From assembly GCF_910579365.1 (NCBI RefSeq), contig NZ_CAJTUX010000018.1, positions 1 to 41,452 of the forward strand: DNA of 41,452 nucleotides. Direction: 5' to 3'. Of this stretch, positions 8,849 through 16,580 are shown one piece after another (position 1 is the stretch's first letter; the number at the start of each line of letters is the position of its first letter). Under the pieces are notes generated by a model, which saw nothing but the letters and a program-made list of their open reading frames with translations, was not told the DNA's origin and did not search any database. The position numbers and the translations under genes are program-made. This DNA is from an uncultured Oscillibacter sp. GTDB taxonomy: Bacteria > Bacillota > Clostridia > Oscillospirales > Oscillospiraceae.

Positions 8849-8995
8849 ATGCCGGCTGAGAACGAGCGAAAAGATGTTCAGAAAGCCATGGCCTACGATC
8901 TTATTCGGATTTTTGAAAGGGACCCGGATAAGAGTTACACTGCGAAAGAATTGAAAGAGCTGATCGACGCTTATATCTCCGGGGTAATGCAGTAA
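8849..8995 (+). CDS. 48-residue protein, last gene of the decarboxylase operon
   Basis: A small acidic/basic protein beginning MPAENERKDVQKAM and containing FERDPDKSYTAKELKELID. It is predicted mostly helical and has no membrane segment or cysteines. Support comes from the strong AAAGGAG nine bases before the ATG, its position 34 nt after oadA with no terminator between, and the intrinsic terminator that follows the stop codon directly. The YTAKELKELI stretch resembles the first helices of a winged helix, but the protein is too short to claim one. I do not recognise a family and its role is unknown. Confidence 0.72.
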   Translation: MPAENERKDVQKAMAYDLIRIFERDPDKSYTAKELKELIDAYISGVMQ

Positions 8996-9005
8996 TTGGC
9001 ACAAA

Positions 9006-9042
9006 AAGAGGACGGTATCGTAAGATGCCGTCCTCTTCTTTT
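9006..9042. terminator. Terminator of the decarboxylase operon
   Basis: A 14-bp stem (9006-9019 with 9024-9037, one G-U pair) with a GTAA loop is followed by CTTTT, and preceded by an A run that makes it usable for the convergent gene as well. Confidence 0.88.
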
Positions 9043-9793
9043 ACCAGTAGTTGTAGTGAAGCTCATAATTGTCGATGGCCAGCTCCAGGGTGTCCAGCAC
9101 GCCGCCGCCGCCGTCGTAAAGCGTTACAGTTACCGGCAGGTCCGCGTGAAGGACACCCCGGACCCCGTCTGAGGCCCCTTTGGTATAGACGCTGTACCAG
9201 TTGTACGCCGCCCCCTCCAGGCCGGTGTTGACCCCCCAGACGCCCCAGGTATCCGCGTCCTCCTCCCGGTAATAAAAGGAGAACAGGGCGTCGCTGATCT
9301 TCTCCCCCTGATAGGCGAAGGTCTTTTCCTCCCCGAGGGTCTGCTCGTATTCCCCGGTTTCCGGGACGTATGTCCGGGTGGTCCTCCGGGCCGTCACCTC
9401 CACGGAGGCGGAGGCCGCGTCTGCGAACTCCCCGGCCACGTACAGCGTCCCGTTCAGGCCCATGCACAGGGCGCCCCGGCTCATGTTCAAACTCCGCCGG
9501 TACTCCGGCCAGACCTCCAGGCCGTGGCGGGTAAAGTCCGTGCTGATATAGGTATCCCCGGTGCGGGCAATCAGATAGGTGACGTGATGGGCGAGAAAAC
9601 GGTTGCTGTAGCGCATGGAGCTTTTCTCCACCAGCACCGGCTCCAGGTTCGAGAGGAGGTACTGCCGCTCCACCTGGTCCAGCATCCCCCGGACCGTGTA
9701 GGGCGGAAAGCCCAGCATTGTATAGACCAAGACCCCCAGCAGGGCGCACAGCGTCAGGTTCCGGGCCGTCTTTTGTCCCCGCGTCAGCTTCAT
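9041..9793 (-). CDS. Membrane-anchored protein of unknown function in the PadR operon
   Basis: A 250-residue protein with a basic N-terminus, one membrane helix at about residues 11-31, and a long soluble remainder rich in aromatic residues, presumably outside the cell. No catalytic motif or lipobox is visible. The ATG at 9793 overlaps the stop of the HAAS gene (ATGA), which indicates translational coupling; the open frame upstream of it is a shadow of that gene. I do not recognise the family. Coupling to PadR and HAAS genes suggests a membrane stress or surface function, which is inference. Confidence 0.8.
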   Translation of the reverse strand: MKLTRGQKTARNLTLCALLGVLVYTMLGFPPYTVRGMLDQVERQYLLSNLEPVLVEKSSMRYSNRFLAHHVTYLIARTGDTYISTDFTRHGLEVWPEYRRSLNMSRGALCMGLNGTLYVAGEFADAASASVEVTARRTTRTYVPETGEYEQTLGEEKTFAYQGEKISDALFSFYYREEDADTWGVWGVNTGLEGAAYNWYSVYTKGASDGVRGVLHADLPVTVTLYDGGGGVLDTLELAIDNYELHYNYW

Positions 9794-10548
9794 GACGCCA
9801 CCTCCCATTCCACCCGCAGCGTCCAGTCCTGTCCCGAGAGGGGATAGGAGACCTCCGCCCATTGGGGCGGGCCGTCCAGCACCAGCTCCACCGCCTGGTA
9901 GTAACGGGTCCAGCCGAAGGACGCCGCTTCGGCATTGTAGACCCAATACCGGCTCTCCGGCCAGGTCCAGGCGGCGTTGTCACGTTTGCAATGCGACAGT
10001 TCTCCCCGGTCGTCCCGCCAGGTTAAAAACCAGCTTCGTGTGCCGTACCAGGGTTCCGTCCCCAGGGGGTCCCGCATTTGAAGCCATAGCCGGACCTCCG
10101 CCACGGTGTGGCCGTCCTCCTCCGTCACGTCCCCCGGCGCGGCCCAGAGGACGCCGTGCTCCAGCTCCACCTTCGCCGCCGAAGCGGGAGGTTCCTCCCA
10201 GGAGAGCTCCCCGCGTGTGCGCTCCGCCAGGGAATCCCAGCCGATGGTGTGAAACAGCGTCACCAGGGCCAGAACCGCCAGGGCCCAGGCCAGACACCGG
10301 CTTGCCTCCCACAGCCAGCCCAGCCACGGCTTATGGACACGGTCCAGGGCCCAGCCCACCTCCTGGGCGCTTCCCATGGCGTTCAGCGCCCGCTCCGCCG
10401 CCAGCTCCGGAGAGCGGCCCAGGCGGAGAAGGTCTTTCACATGGTCCTCGTAGTGGACCCGAAGCTCCGTCTCAATGCCTTTCCGGTCCGGACGGAAGCG
10501 GACCTCCTGGCACACGGCGTCCACCCAGATTTGAAACGCGTCTCTCAT
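9790..10548 (-). CDS. HAAS-domain (DUF1700-like) membrane protein
   Basis: A 252-residue protein. Residues 1-75 match the HAAS / permease-prefix type helical domain: EL, H and D positions in IETELRVHYEDHVKDLL, then the AxxAMGSAQEVGWALDRVHKP ending. One membrane helix follows near residues 86-104 (CLAWALAVLALVTLF), and the rest is a probable extracytoplasmic domain. HAAS domains are commonly found directly downstream of PadR regulators and are thought to sense or transmit signals to membrane partners. The gene starts 10 nt after padR ends; the ribosome site is weak (GGCGGGG). The 3' end overlaps the next gene by four bases. Confidence 0.8.
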   Translation of the reverse strand: MRDAFQIWVDAVCQEVRFRPDRKGIETELRVHYEDHVKDLLRLGRSPELAAERALNAMGSAQEVGWALDRVHKPWLGWLWEASRCLAWALAVLALVTLFHTIGWDSLAERTRGELSWEEPPASAAKVELEHGVLWAAPGDVTEEDGHTVAEVRLWLQMRDPLGTEPWYGTRSWFLTWRDDRGELSHCKRDNAAWTWPESRYWVYNAEAASFGWTRYYQAVELVLDGPPQWAEVSYPLSGQDWTLRVEWEVAS

Positions 10549-10558
10549 AGCCCCGCCC

Positions 10559-10894
10559 TCACGCCTGAGCGGCGCTGTTCACCACCGCGTCCACCTGCTC
10601 CCGGAAGGTCACCCACTCCTCCTTCCGGGCGTCTAGGGCCTTGCGGCCCTTCTGGGTAATGCGGTAGTATTTTCGGGTCCGTCCGCCCTCGGCCTTCTCC
10701 CGCACTGTGACCAGTCCCTCCGCCTCCAGGCCGTGGAGAATGGGATACAGCGTCCCCTCCTTCAGCTCGAAGACGCGGTTGGACCGCCGGGCCAGCTCCG
10801 TAATCATCTGGTAACCGTACATCTCCCCGCCGGAGAGGAGGGAGAGAACCAGCAGCGTCGTGCTGCCGCTCATCAGGCTTTTGTCAATTTTCAT
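10559..10894 (-). CDS. PadR-family transcriptional regulator
   Basis: A 111-residue PadR repressor. The N-terminal winged helix shows LLVLSLLSGGEMYGYQMITEL, then FELKEGTLYPILHGLEAEGLV and GGRTRKYYRIT, all diagnostic of the family; a short C-terminal dimerisation helix follows. The ATG at 10894 has AAGGAGG six bases upstream. An in-frame extension to 10963 would run through the promoter and operator and is rejected. It leads an operon with the HAAS protein and its partner and probably represses its own promoter through the palindrome at 10917-10955. Confidence 0.93.
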   Translation of the reverse strand: MKIDKSLMSGSTTLLVLSLLSGGEMYGYQMITELARRSNRVFELKEGTLYPILHGLEAEGLVTVREKAEGGRTRKYYRITQKGRKALDARKEEWVTFREQVDAVVNSAAQA

Positions 10895-10916
10895 GGCGCG
10901 CCTCCTTGCCAGCATA

Positions 10917-10963
10917 CCTCGGTCATCTATGTTCATTATACATAGATGACCGAGGCTTGTCAA
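10917..10963 (-). promoter_or_regulatory. Consensus SigA promoter embedded in a perfect PadR-type palindrome
   Basis: The minus strand has -35 TTGACA (10958-10963), an 18-bp spacer and -10 TATAAT (10934-10939). A perfect 15-bp inverted repeat (10917-10931 with 10941-10955, 9-nt centre) covers the spacer, the -10 and the likely start site. The core ATCTATG-N9-CATAGAT fits the ATGT/ACAT-like dyads bound by PadR proteins, so occupancy would block polymerase. Confidence 0.85.
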
Positions 10964-11050
10964 GAGGCGGAAATGAAACGCGCCCCCGGAGGCGGTTTCG
11001 TCTCCGGAGACGCGCTGTGATCGAAGAGCGCGGCCTTGCGGCCCCCATTT

Positions 11051-12214
11051 TCAGGTGTAGGACCGCTCCACCCGGACCTTGGCCTGAAAGCTGCTGTCCA
11101 GGGCCTGAACGGCGCTTTGGATTTTCTCCTCCACCTCCTGGTCGCTGAGGCGGAAGTCGAAGGGCACCGCCGCGTCGAAGACCAGGTGCGCGTGCCCGCT
11201 CCGGGGCACCACCCGGAAGTCGTGAATGGTGATGCCGCTGTCAATGCAGCGGACCAGGGTCTCCACCCGCCGGCGGGTCTCCTGGGTGACGCCGTCGTCC
11301 GTGGCCACGGGGTCCATGTGGATCACCGCCTCGCAGCCCAGGCGCTCCCGGAGCTCCCGCTCCACATGGTCGATGCGGCTGTGAAGCTCCAGCAGCTCCC
11401 CCCCGGCGGGGACCTCGGCGTGGAGGGAGATCATCCGCCGCCCGGGGCCGTAGTCGTGGACAATGATGTCGTGGACCCCCAGGATGGGCGGGTGGGAGAG
11501 GACCAGGGAGCGGATTTCCTCCACAAACTCCGCCGAGGGCGGCGTGCCCAGCAGGGGGTCCATGGTGGTCTTGGCGGCCTGGAGGCCGGACCAGAGGATG
11601 AACAGGGCCACCAGCAGTCCGCCCCAGCCGTCCAGAATCAGGTCCGTGTACCGCTCCGCCAGGGAGGCGGCCAGCACCACCGTTGTGGCGGCGCAGTCGC
11701 TGAGCGAGTCGATGGCGGCGGCGGCCATGGCGGTGGAGCCGATGCGCCGGCCGATCCGGCGGTTATAAAAGGCCATATAGAGCTTTACCAAAATGGCGGC
11801 GCAGAGCATGGCCGTCACCTGCCAGCCCCCCTCCGCCGGAACGGGGTGGAGAATCTTGCCCACGGAGGACTGGGCCAGCTCGAAGCCCATCAGAAGAATC
11901 AGCATGGCCACCACGAGACCGGACAGGTATTCCATTCGCCCGTGGCCAAAGGGGTGGTCGTGATCCGGCTTCTGCCCCGCCAGCTGGAAGCCCAGCAGCG
12001 TCACCAGAGAGGACCCGGCGTCCGAGAGGTTGTTGACAGCGTCGGCCACCACGGCGATGGACCCGGCGGACAAACCCGCCAGCAGCTTGCCCAGGAAGAG
12101 CAGCAGGTTCAAAAAGACGCCCATGCCGCCGCAGAGAATTCCGTAGCCCTTGCGCAGCTGGGCCTCGGATGTTTTCTCGGGTTTGAGAAAGACACGGGCC
12201 AGTATGGCGATCAT
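11051..12214 (-). CDS. Cation diffusion facilitator (CDF) metal exporter
   Basis: A 387-residue CDF transporter that exchanges Zn2+, Fe2+ or Mn2+ for protons. Six membrane helices are followed by a cytoplasmic domain. Helix 2 has ADAVNNLSDAGSS and helix 5 has AAIDSLSDCAATT, giving the paired Asp and Asn/Asp metal ligands. The loop signature DHDHPFGHGRMEYL follows helix 2. The Asn in place of a usual Asp in helix 2 is seen in Mn/Fe-type CDFs, so zinc is not certain. The C-terminus runs longer than the basic CDF fold. AGGAGG lies seven bases before the ATG at 12214. It follows the zinc-ribbon gene by 76 nt on the same strand. Confidence 0.92.
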   Translation of the reverse strand: MIAILARVFLKPEKTSEAQLRKGYGILCGGMGVFLNLLLFLGKLLAGLSAGSIAVVADAVNNLSDAGSSLVTLLGFQLAGQKPDHDHPFGHGRMEYLSGLVVAMLILLMGFELAQSSVGKILHPVPAEGGWQVTAMLCAAILVKLYMAFYNRRIGRRIGSTAMAAAAIDSLSDCAATTVVLAASLAERYTDLILDGWGGLLVALFILWSGLQAAKTTMDPLLGTPPSAEFVEEIRSLVLSHPPILGVHDIIVHDYGPGRRMISLHAEVPAGGELLELHSRIDHVERELRERLGCEAVIHMDPVATDDGVTQETRRRVETLVRCIDSGITIHDFRVVPRSGHAHLVFDAAVPFDFRLSDQEVEEKIQSAVQALDSSFQAKVRVERSYT

Positions 12215-12290
12215 GGAAGTACCTCCTCGGAAGGGATTTTGCGCAAACAGCACAGCGTATGCTGGAAAGCGGCGGTTTGACACTGCCGCT

Positions 12291-12899
12291 TCAGGGGCGC
12301 TTCCCCGGCAGCACCAGCTTCATGTGACAGCACAGGTCGTCCAGGTCCTGGTCCGTGGCGGCGGGGAGACGGAGTCTGGCCCCGCAGTCCCGGCAGATGA
12401 GGTCCACGGCGGACCGGCGGATTTCCATGCCATAACGGCTGCTGCCGCAGGCGCAGGCGATGCCCCCGGGGCGGGCGGCGATGTCCCGCAGCTCGGAGAG
12501 GACCTCATACATGATGACGCTGTCCAGAAAGGCCTCGTCCCCATTTCCCTTCCGCTCCTTCTCCGCCAGGATGGCCAGCTCCCGGAGCTGACGGTCCACC
12601 GTTTCCTCCGGGCCGATGAAGCAGCAGAACTGCTTCGTCCCGGCGCAGGTCAGGGCGGTTCCGGCCCCCTCCAGCACCCGCTCCGGCGGGCAGACGGCGG
12701 TGTGGGTCCCGCCGCAGAGCCCGCAGGGAACGGAGAGATGAAACCGCTCCCCGTCGAACTCCGCCCGCAGGGCGGAGCCGCCGCAGCCGCAGTCCACCTC
12801 CGCGCCGGAGGCCTCCAGGGCAAAGACGGAACGGGCTTTCAGGACGGGTTTCCCGCATTGGGGGCAGAGATAGCCAAAGGTCCGCATCTCCTCGCGCAT
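12291..12899 (-). CDS. Cysteine-rich zinc-ribbon protein, function unknown
   Basis: A 202-residue soluble protein. The N-terminal ribbon has CPQC and DCGCGG, then CGLCGG, a pair FCCF, and a C-terminal ribbon CACGSS with CRDCG, ending in LDDLCCHMKLVL. That is at least four Cys-rich knuckles, enough for two or more zinc sites. AAGGAG lies nine bases before the ATG. It is transcribed toward the CDF exporter and has its own predicted promoter. I do not recognise a named family; metal sensing or nucleic-acid binding are possibilities only. Confidence 0.8.
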   Translation of the reverse strand: MREEMRTFGYLCPQCGKPVLKARSVFALEASGAEVDCGCGGSALRAEFDGERFHLSVPCGLCGGTHTAVCPPERVLEGAGTALTCAGTKQFCCFIGPEETVDRQLRELAILAEKERKGNGDEAFLDSVIMYEVLSELRDIAARPGGIACACGSSRYGMEIRRSAVDLICRDCGARLRLPAATDQDLDDLCCHMKLVLPGKRP

Positions 12900-12961
12900 G
12901 GCGCAGCACTCCTTCCAGCCGCCCCGGCGGAACCGGAGCGGACGGTATAGTTAGAATATAT

Positions 12962-12990
12962 AGTATACCATGTTTCCCGGCGGCCGTCCA
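12962..12990 (-). promoter_or_regulatory. Probable SigA promoter of the zinc-ribbon and CDF genes
   Basis: Minus-strand -35 TGGACG (12985-12990), 17-bp spacer, -10 TATACT (12962-12967), about 60 nt upstream of the start at 12899. An inverted GGTATA/TATACC pair (near 12943-12969) brackets the -10 and start site and could be an operator. Confidence 0.55.
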
Positions 12991-13041
12991 GAATTTTATG
13001 TTTGGAACTCGTTAAATTTTTGCCGGCGGGTCCCGCCGCCC

Positions 13042-13956
13042 TCAGAGCGCGCAGAGGCTCACGGCCCAGGCCAGCCCCCCGGCCAGAAGAGCCTGAACCG
13101 CCTTTCCCAAGACGACGTTCCGAAGCCGCAGGCCGCTGCCCTCCAGCACCGCCGCCGTCTGGCAGAGGATGGAGACGCCGCCCCAGCCCGCGCAGGCCGA
13201 GGCCAGGACAAAGCTCAGGCGGTCCGCCGCCAGCAGCGGCGTCAGGGAAAAGAGCTCCCAAAACCCTACCAGCCCCGCAGCCAGAGGGCCGCCCAGGCTT
13301 GCCAGAGGGCTGGCCAGAACGAAGAAAAACAGAACGAAGCCGCAGACCGAGAGCATGCTGCCGCAGGCGCTCCGCACCCCCTCCACAAAGGCGGCGGGAA
13401 GGGAGAGCGCCTGATAAGAGGCCGCCCTTGGCGGACAGGGACGCGGGGCGGGGCCCCTTCCTCCCCGGAAGAAAAAGCCTGTCAGCAGGGCGGAGAGCAG
13501 GTGAATCAGCCACAGGTACACTCCCAGCCGGGGGCTGCCGAAGACCCCGCCCCCCAGAACGCTGATGAGAAACACCGGATTGGAGTTGTTGCAAAAACCC
13601 AGAAGCCGCTCCGCCTCGGCGGCGGTGAGCAGTCCCTTTTTGCGGAGCTCCGCCGCCGTCCGGGCCCCGATGGGATAGCCCCCCACCAGCCCCAGCAGCA
13701 GGGCGGACCCGGCGGAACCGGGGAGGCGGTAGAGGCTCATCAGCCCCGCCAGCCGGGGAGCGGCCCACTGGCCAAAGCCCAGGGACACCAGCATGGTGGA
13801 CACCGCCATAAAGGGGAACAAAGCGGGGATGACGGACCGGCCGCAAAGCGCCAGCCCCGCCGCCGCCGCCCCGCGAACCTGGGCGGCGTCCGCCAGAAAC
13901 CAGATTAAAAGACCGCAGAGAACCAGACAGCCGCCGGTCCGCCAGCGCGTGTTCAT
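13042..13956 (-). CDS. ylbJ: Sporulation integral membrane protein YlbJ
   Basis: A 304-residue polytopic membrane protein with the nucleoside-recognition (Gate) domain. Landmarks are GRSVIPALFPFMAVSTMLV near the N-terminus, GLVGGYPIGARTAAEL, and FCNNSNPVFLISVLGGGVFGS. In Bacillus subtilis YlbJ is a SigE-dependent protein needed for spore cortex formation. The ATG at 13956 is chosen because GAGGTGAGG lies directly upstream; the GTG nine bases earlier has no ribosome site. It is divergent from yqfC, another SigE-type gene. Confidence 0.87.
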   Translation of the reverse strand: MNTRWRTGGCLVLCGLLIWFLADAAQVRGAAAAGLALCGRSVIPALFPFMAVSTMLVSLGFGQWAAPRLAGLMSLYRLPGSAGSALLLGLVGGYPIGARTAAELRKKGLLTAAEAERLLGFCNNSNPVFLISVLGGGVFGSPRLGVYLWLIHLLSALLTGFFFRGGRGPAPRPCPPRAASYQALSLPAAFVEGVRSACGSMLSVCGFVLFFFVLASPLASLGGPLAAGLVGFWELFSLTPLLAADRLSFVLASACAGWGGVSILCQTAAVLEGSGLRLRNVVLGKAVQALLAGGLAWAVSLCAL

Positions 13957-13974
13957 AAGCCTCACCTCGTGGAA

Positions 13975-14003
13975 GGTTTATGCGCCGGGAGGGGGGAACA
14001 TGT
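13975..14003 (-). promoter_or_regulatory. Possible SigE promoter of ylbJ
   Basis: On the minus strand ACATGTT (13997-14003), a 14-bp spacer and CATAAACC (13975-13982) match the SigE -35 (KMATATT) at 5/7 and -10 (CATACAHT) at 6/8 positions. It sits about 20 nt upstream of the ylbJ start, so the evidence is suggestive only. Confidence 0.3.
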
Positions 14004-14079
14004 GCGGCCCGGCGGAAAAGAGAGGGGGACAAGCAGAATTTGGACCGCCGCCGCATAGAAATCTCTTGAGGTGAGCAAT

Positions 14080-14376
14080 ATGGAGCGCAATCGAAGGGAC
14101 CGGGAAGGCGGCGTGCTGACGGCAGTGGCGGAGCTGTTCGACCTCCCGGCGGACGTGGTGGCGGGTTTGCCCAGGCTGGAAATGGTGGGAAGCCGCCAGC
14201 TGTACCTGGAGCATCACACCGGCCTTTTGGCCTATACGGAGGAGCAGATCGACGCCAACACCGCCGCCGGGGTCCTTCGCATCAAGGGGGAGCGGCTGAC
14301 CCTGATGGCCATGACGGCGGGAGAGCTGCGGGTGGGCGGCAAGATCGACTCGGTGGAGTGGGTGGGGCCATGCTGA
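14080..14376 (+). CDS. yqfC: Sporulation protein YqfC
   Basis: A 98-residue YqfC family protein (YabP/YqfC fold). The family pattern is AELFDLPADVVAGLPRLEM, then the IEN-like LYLEHHTGLLAYTEEQI and LRIKGERLTL. In B. subtilis yqfC is in the SigE regulon and paired with yqfD; a mutant has sporulation defects. The ATG at 14080 has AGGTGA five bases before it; a GTG at 14071 overlaps that site and is rejected. Its stop overlaps the yqfD start (ATGCTGA). Confidence 0.9.
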   Translation: MERNRRDREGGVLTAVAELFDLPADVVAGLPRLEMVGSRQLYLEHHTGLLAYTEEQIDANTAAGVLRIKGERLTLMAMTAGELRVGGKIDSVEWVGPC

Positions 14377-15575
14377 GGGGGATGGTGAACCTGCTGCGGG
14401 GGCAGGTCCGGGTCCGGGCGGAGTGTGCCTTCCCCGAGCGGGTGCTGAATCTCTGCGGGGCCCAGGGGCTGGCCTTCTGGGACTTGGAGTGGGAGTCCCC
14501 CACCGCCTTCACCTGCCGCCTGTCCCGCAGGGACTGGAAGGCCCTCCGGCAGGCGGGGCGGAACCTGGACTGCGCCTTCTCCGTCATGGGGGTGGAGGGA
14601 GCGCCCTATTTTCTCCTGCGCTTTCGCCACCGGCAGGTTCTGGCGGTGGGGCTGGCGGCCTGCGCCCTGGGGCTGTTTCTGGGGTCCTTTTTCATCTGGG
14701 AGTTCCAAGTGGAGGGCAACGAGACCGTCCCCACGGAGCGCATCCTACGGGCCCTGGAGAAAAACGGCGTGGGCCTGGGGACCTTCGGCTTGTCCCTCAA
14801 CGGGGAGGACATCCGGAACCACGTGCTGCTGGACGTGCCGGAACTAAGCTGGATCGCCGTCAACGTCTCCGGCTGCCGGGCCAGCGTCCAGGTGCGGGAG
14901 CGGACGCCGCCCCCCGTGATGATCGACCGGCGGGAACCATCCAACCTGGTGGCCCGGCGGGCGGGGCTGGTGCTGAAGGTCCAGACCATCGGAGGCGTCA
15001 GCTGCGTGATCCCCGGCAGCGCCGTGACGGAGGGGCAGATTCTGATTTCCGGCGTGGAGGACACGGACACCGTGGGGGCCCGGGTCCTGGCGGGCATGGG
15101 GAAGGTGGAGGCCCGGACGTGGTATCACCTCACCGCCGTTATGCCCCTGACGGCGATGGAAAAGCGCTATACGGGGCGGGAGAAAACGGGAATCTCCCTG
15201 GTATGCGGGACCCGGCGGATAAAATTCTTCTCAAACAGTAGCATTGAAGGGACGGAATATGATAAAATAACCAGCAGGCATCCCTGCACCCTTCTGGGCA
15301 TTCCCCTGCCGGTGACGCTGGTAATGGAGAAATGGCGCTTTTACGAGCCCGTGCCCGCCCCCCAGACCGCCGCCCAGGCGGAGAAGGCCGCCGAGGCCAT
15401 CCTCACGGCCCAGCTCCGGGACATGGTGGAGCCCTACGGCGAGGTGCGGTCCACCCTCTGCTCCTCCCGCCAGCGGGGGGACGCGCTGGTGGTGACGCTG
15501 TCGGCGGAGTGCCGGGAGGAGATCGGGGAGGCGGCGCCCATCTATACGGAGAATACGGAAGAAACAGACGCGTAG
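14370..15575 (+). CDS. yqfD: Sporulation protein YqfD
   Basis: A 401-residue YqfD family protein. A soluble N-terminal part is followed by one membrane helix at about residues 90-110 (LAVGLAACALGLFLGSFFIW). A POTRA-like segment begins VEGNETVPTERI, and a long extracytoplasmic domain follows. The family functions in the mother cell during endospore formation. The ATG at 14370 overlaps the yqfC stop and is translationally coupled; the upstream GTG at 14358 lies in the yqfC coding region. Length is typical for the family. Confidence 0.92.
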   Translation: MLRGMVNLLRGQVRVRAECAFPERVLNLCGAQGLAFWDLEWESPTAFTCRLSRRDWKALRQAGRNLDCAFSVMGVEGAPYFLLRFRHRQVLAVGLAACALGLFLGSFFIWEFQVEGNETVPTERILRALEKNGVGLGTFGLSLNGEDIRNHVLLDVPELSWIAVNVSGCRASVQVRERTPPPVMIDRREPSNLVARRAGLVLKVQTIGGVSCVIPGSAVTEGQILISGVEDTDTVGARVLAGMGKVEARTWYHLTAVMPLTAMEKRYTGREKTGISLVCGTRRIKFFSNSSIEGTEYDKITSRHPCTLLGIPLPVTLVMEKWRFYEPVPAPQTAAQAEKAAEAILTAQLRDMVEPYGEVRSTLCSSRQRGDALVVTLSAECREEIGEAAPIYTENTEETDA

Positions 15576-15602
15576 CGCCTGAAAAATACGGGAGTGAAGA
15601 CT

Positions 15603-16580
15603 TTGGAACAACGGATCAGCATCGAGCGGCTGGAGCAGGCCATCAACATCTTCGGGTCCTTTGACGAGAACATCCGCCTTTTGGAGCAGGAGTTCTCCGT
15701 CACCGTGGTCAACCGGGACAGCGAGCTCCGGGTGGAGGGAGAGGCGGAACACGTGGACCTGGCCTGCAAGGCCGTCCAGGCCCTCCTCACCCTCTCCAGC
15801 CGGGGGGAGGCCATCGGGGAACAGAACGTCCGCTATGTCATCAGCATGGTCCGGGCGGGGAAGGAGGAGAAGATCGCCGAGCTTGCCGGCGACGTCCTGT
15901 GCATCTCCGCCAAGGGCCGGCCCATCAAGCCCAAGACCATCGGTCAGAAGGACTACATCGCCTCCGTTCTGAAAAACACGGTCACCATCGGCGTGGGCCC
16001 GGCGGGCACGGGGAAGACCTATCTCGCCGTGGCCGCCGCCGTCCAGGCCTTCCGGGACAAGCAGGTGAACCGCATCATCCTCACCCGTCCCGCCGTGGAG
16101 GCCGGGGAGCGGCTGGGCTTTCTGCCCGGCGACCTCCAGAGCAAGGTGGACCCCTACCTCCGGCCGCTGTATGACGCCCTTTTCGACATGCTGGGGGCGG
16201 AGACGTACCAGAAATACCTGGAGCGGGGCAGCATCGAGGTGGCCCCTCTGGCCTATATGCGGGGCCGCACCCTGGACGACAGCTTCATCATCCTGGACGA
16301 GGCCCAGAACACCAGCCGGGAGCAGATGAAGATGTTCCTGACCCGGCTGGGCTTCGGGTCCAAGATCGTCATCACCGGCGACGCCACCCAGATCGACCTG
16401 CCGGACGGGAAGACCTCCGGCCTGAAGGAGGCCATGCGGGTCCTTCGAAACGTGGAGGGCATCGGCATCTGCCAGCTGACCAACGCCGACGTGGTGCGGC
16501 ACGTCATGGTCCAGAGAATTGTACAAGCCTATGAGGACTATGAGACCCGGAAGAACAAGGAAAAGGGGAAGAAGCGATGA
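15603..16580 (+). CDS. phoH: PhoH-like ATPase
   Basis: A 325-residue PhoH/YbeZ family ATPase. An N-terminal KH-like region spans residues 1-95. GPAGTGKT at about 132-139 is Walker A, FIILDEAQN is Walker B, and VITGDATQIDLP is the conserved third motif. It acts with YbeY in RNA metabolism in several bacteria. I prefer the TTG at 15603, because GGGAG lies eight bases upstream; a GTG at 15594 would overlap that site. The 3' end overlaps ybeY by four bases (ATGA), which fits a functional pair. Confidence 0.92.
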   Translation: MEQRISIERLEQAINIFGSFDENIRLLEQEFSVTVVNRDSELRVEGEAEHVDLACKAVQALLTLSSRGEAIGEQNVRYVISMVRAGKEEKIAELAGDVLCISAKGRPIKPKTIGQKDYIASVLKNTVTIGVGPAGTGKTYLAVAAAVQAFRDKQVNRIILTRPAVEAGERLGFLPGDLQSKVDPYLRPLYDALFDMLGAETYQKYLERGSIEVAPLAYMRGRTLDDSFIILDEAQNTSREQMKMFLTRLGFGSKIVITGDATQIDLPDGKTSGLKEAMRVLRNVEGIGICQLTNADVVRHVMVQRIVQAYEDYETRKNKEKGKKR

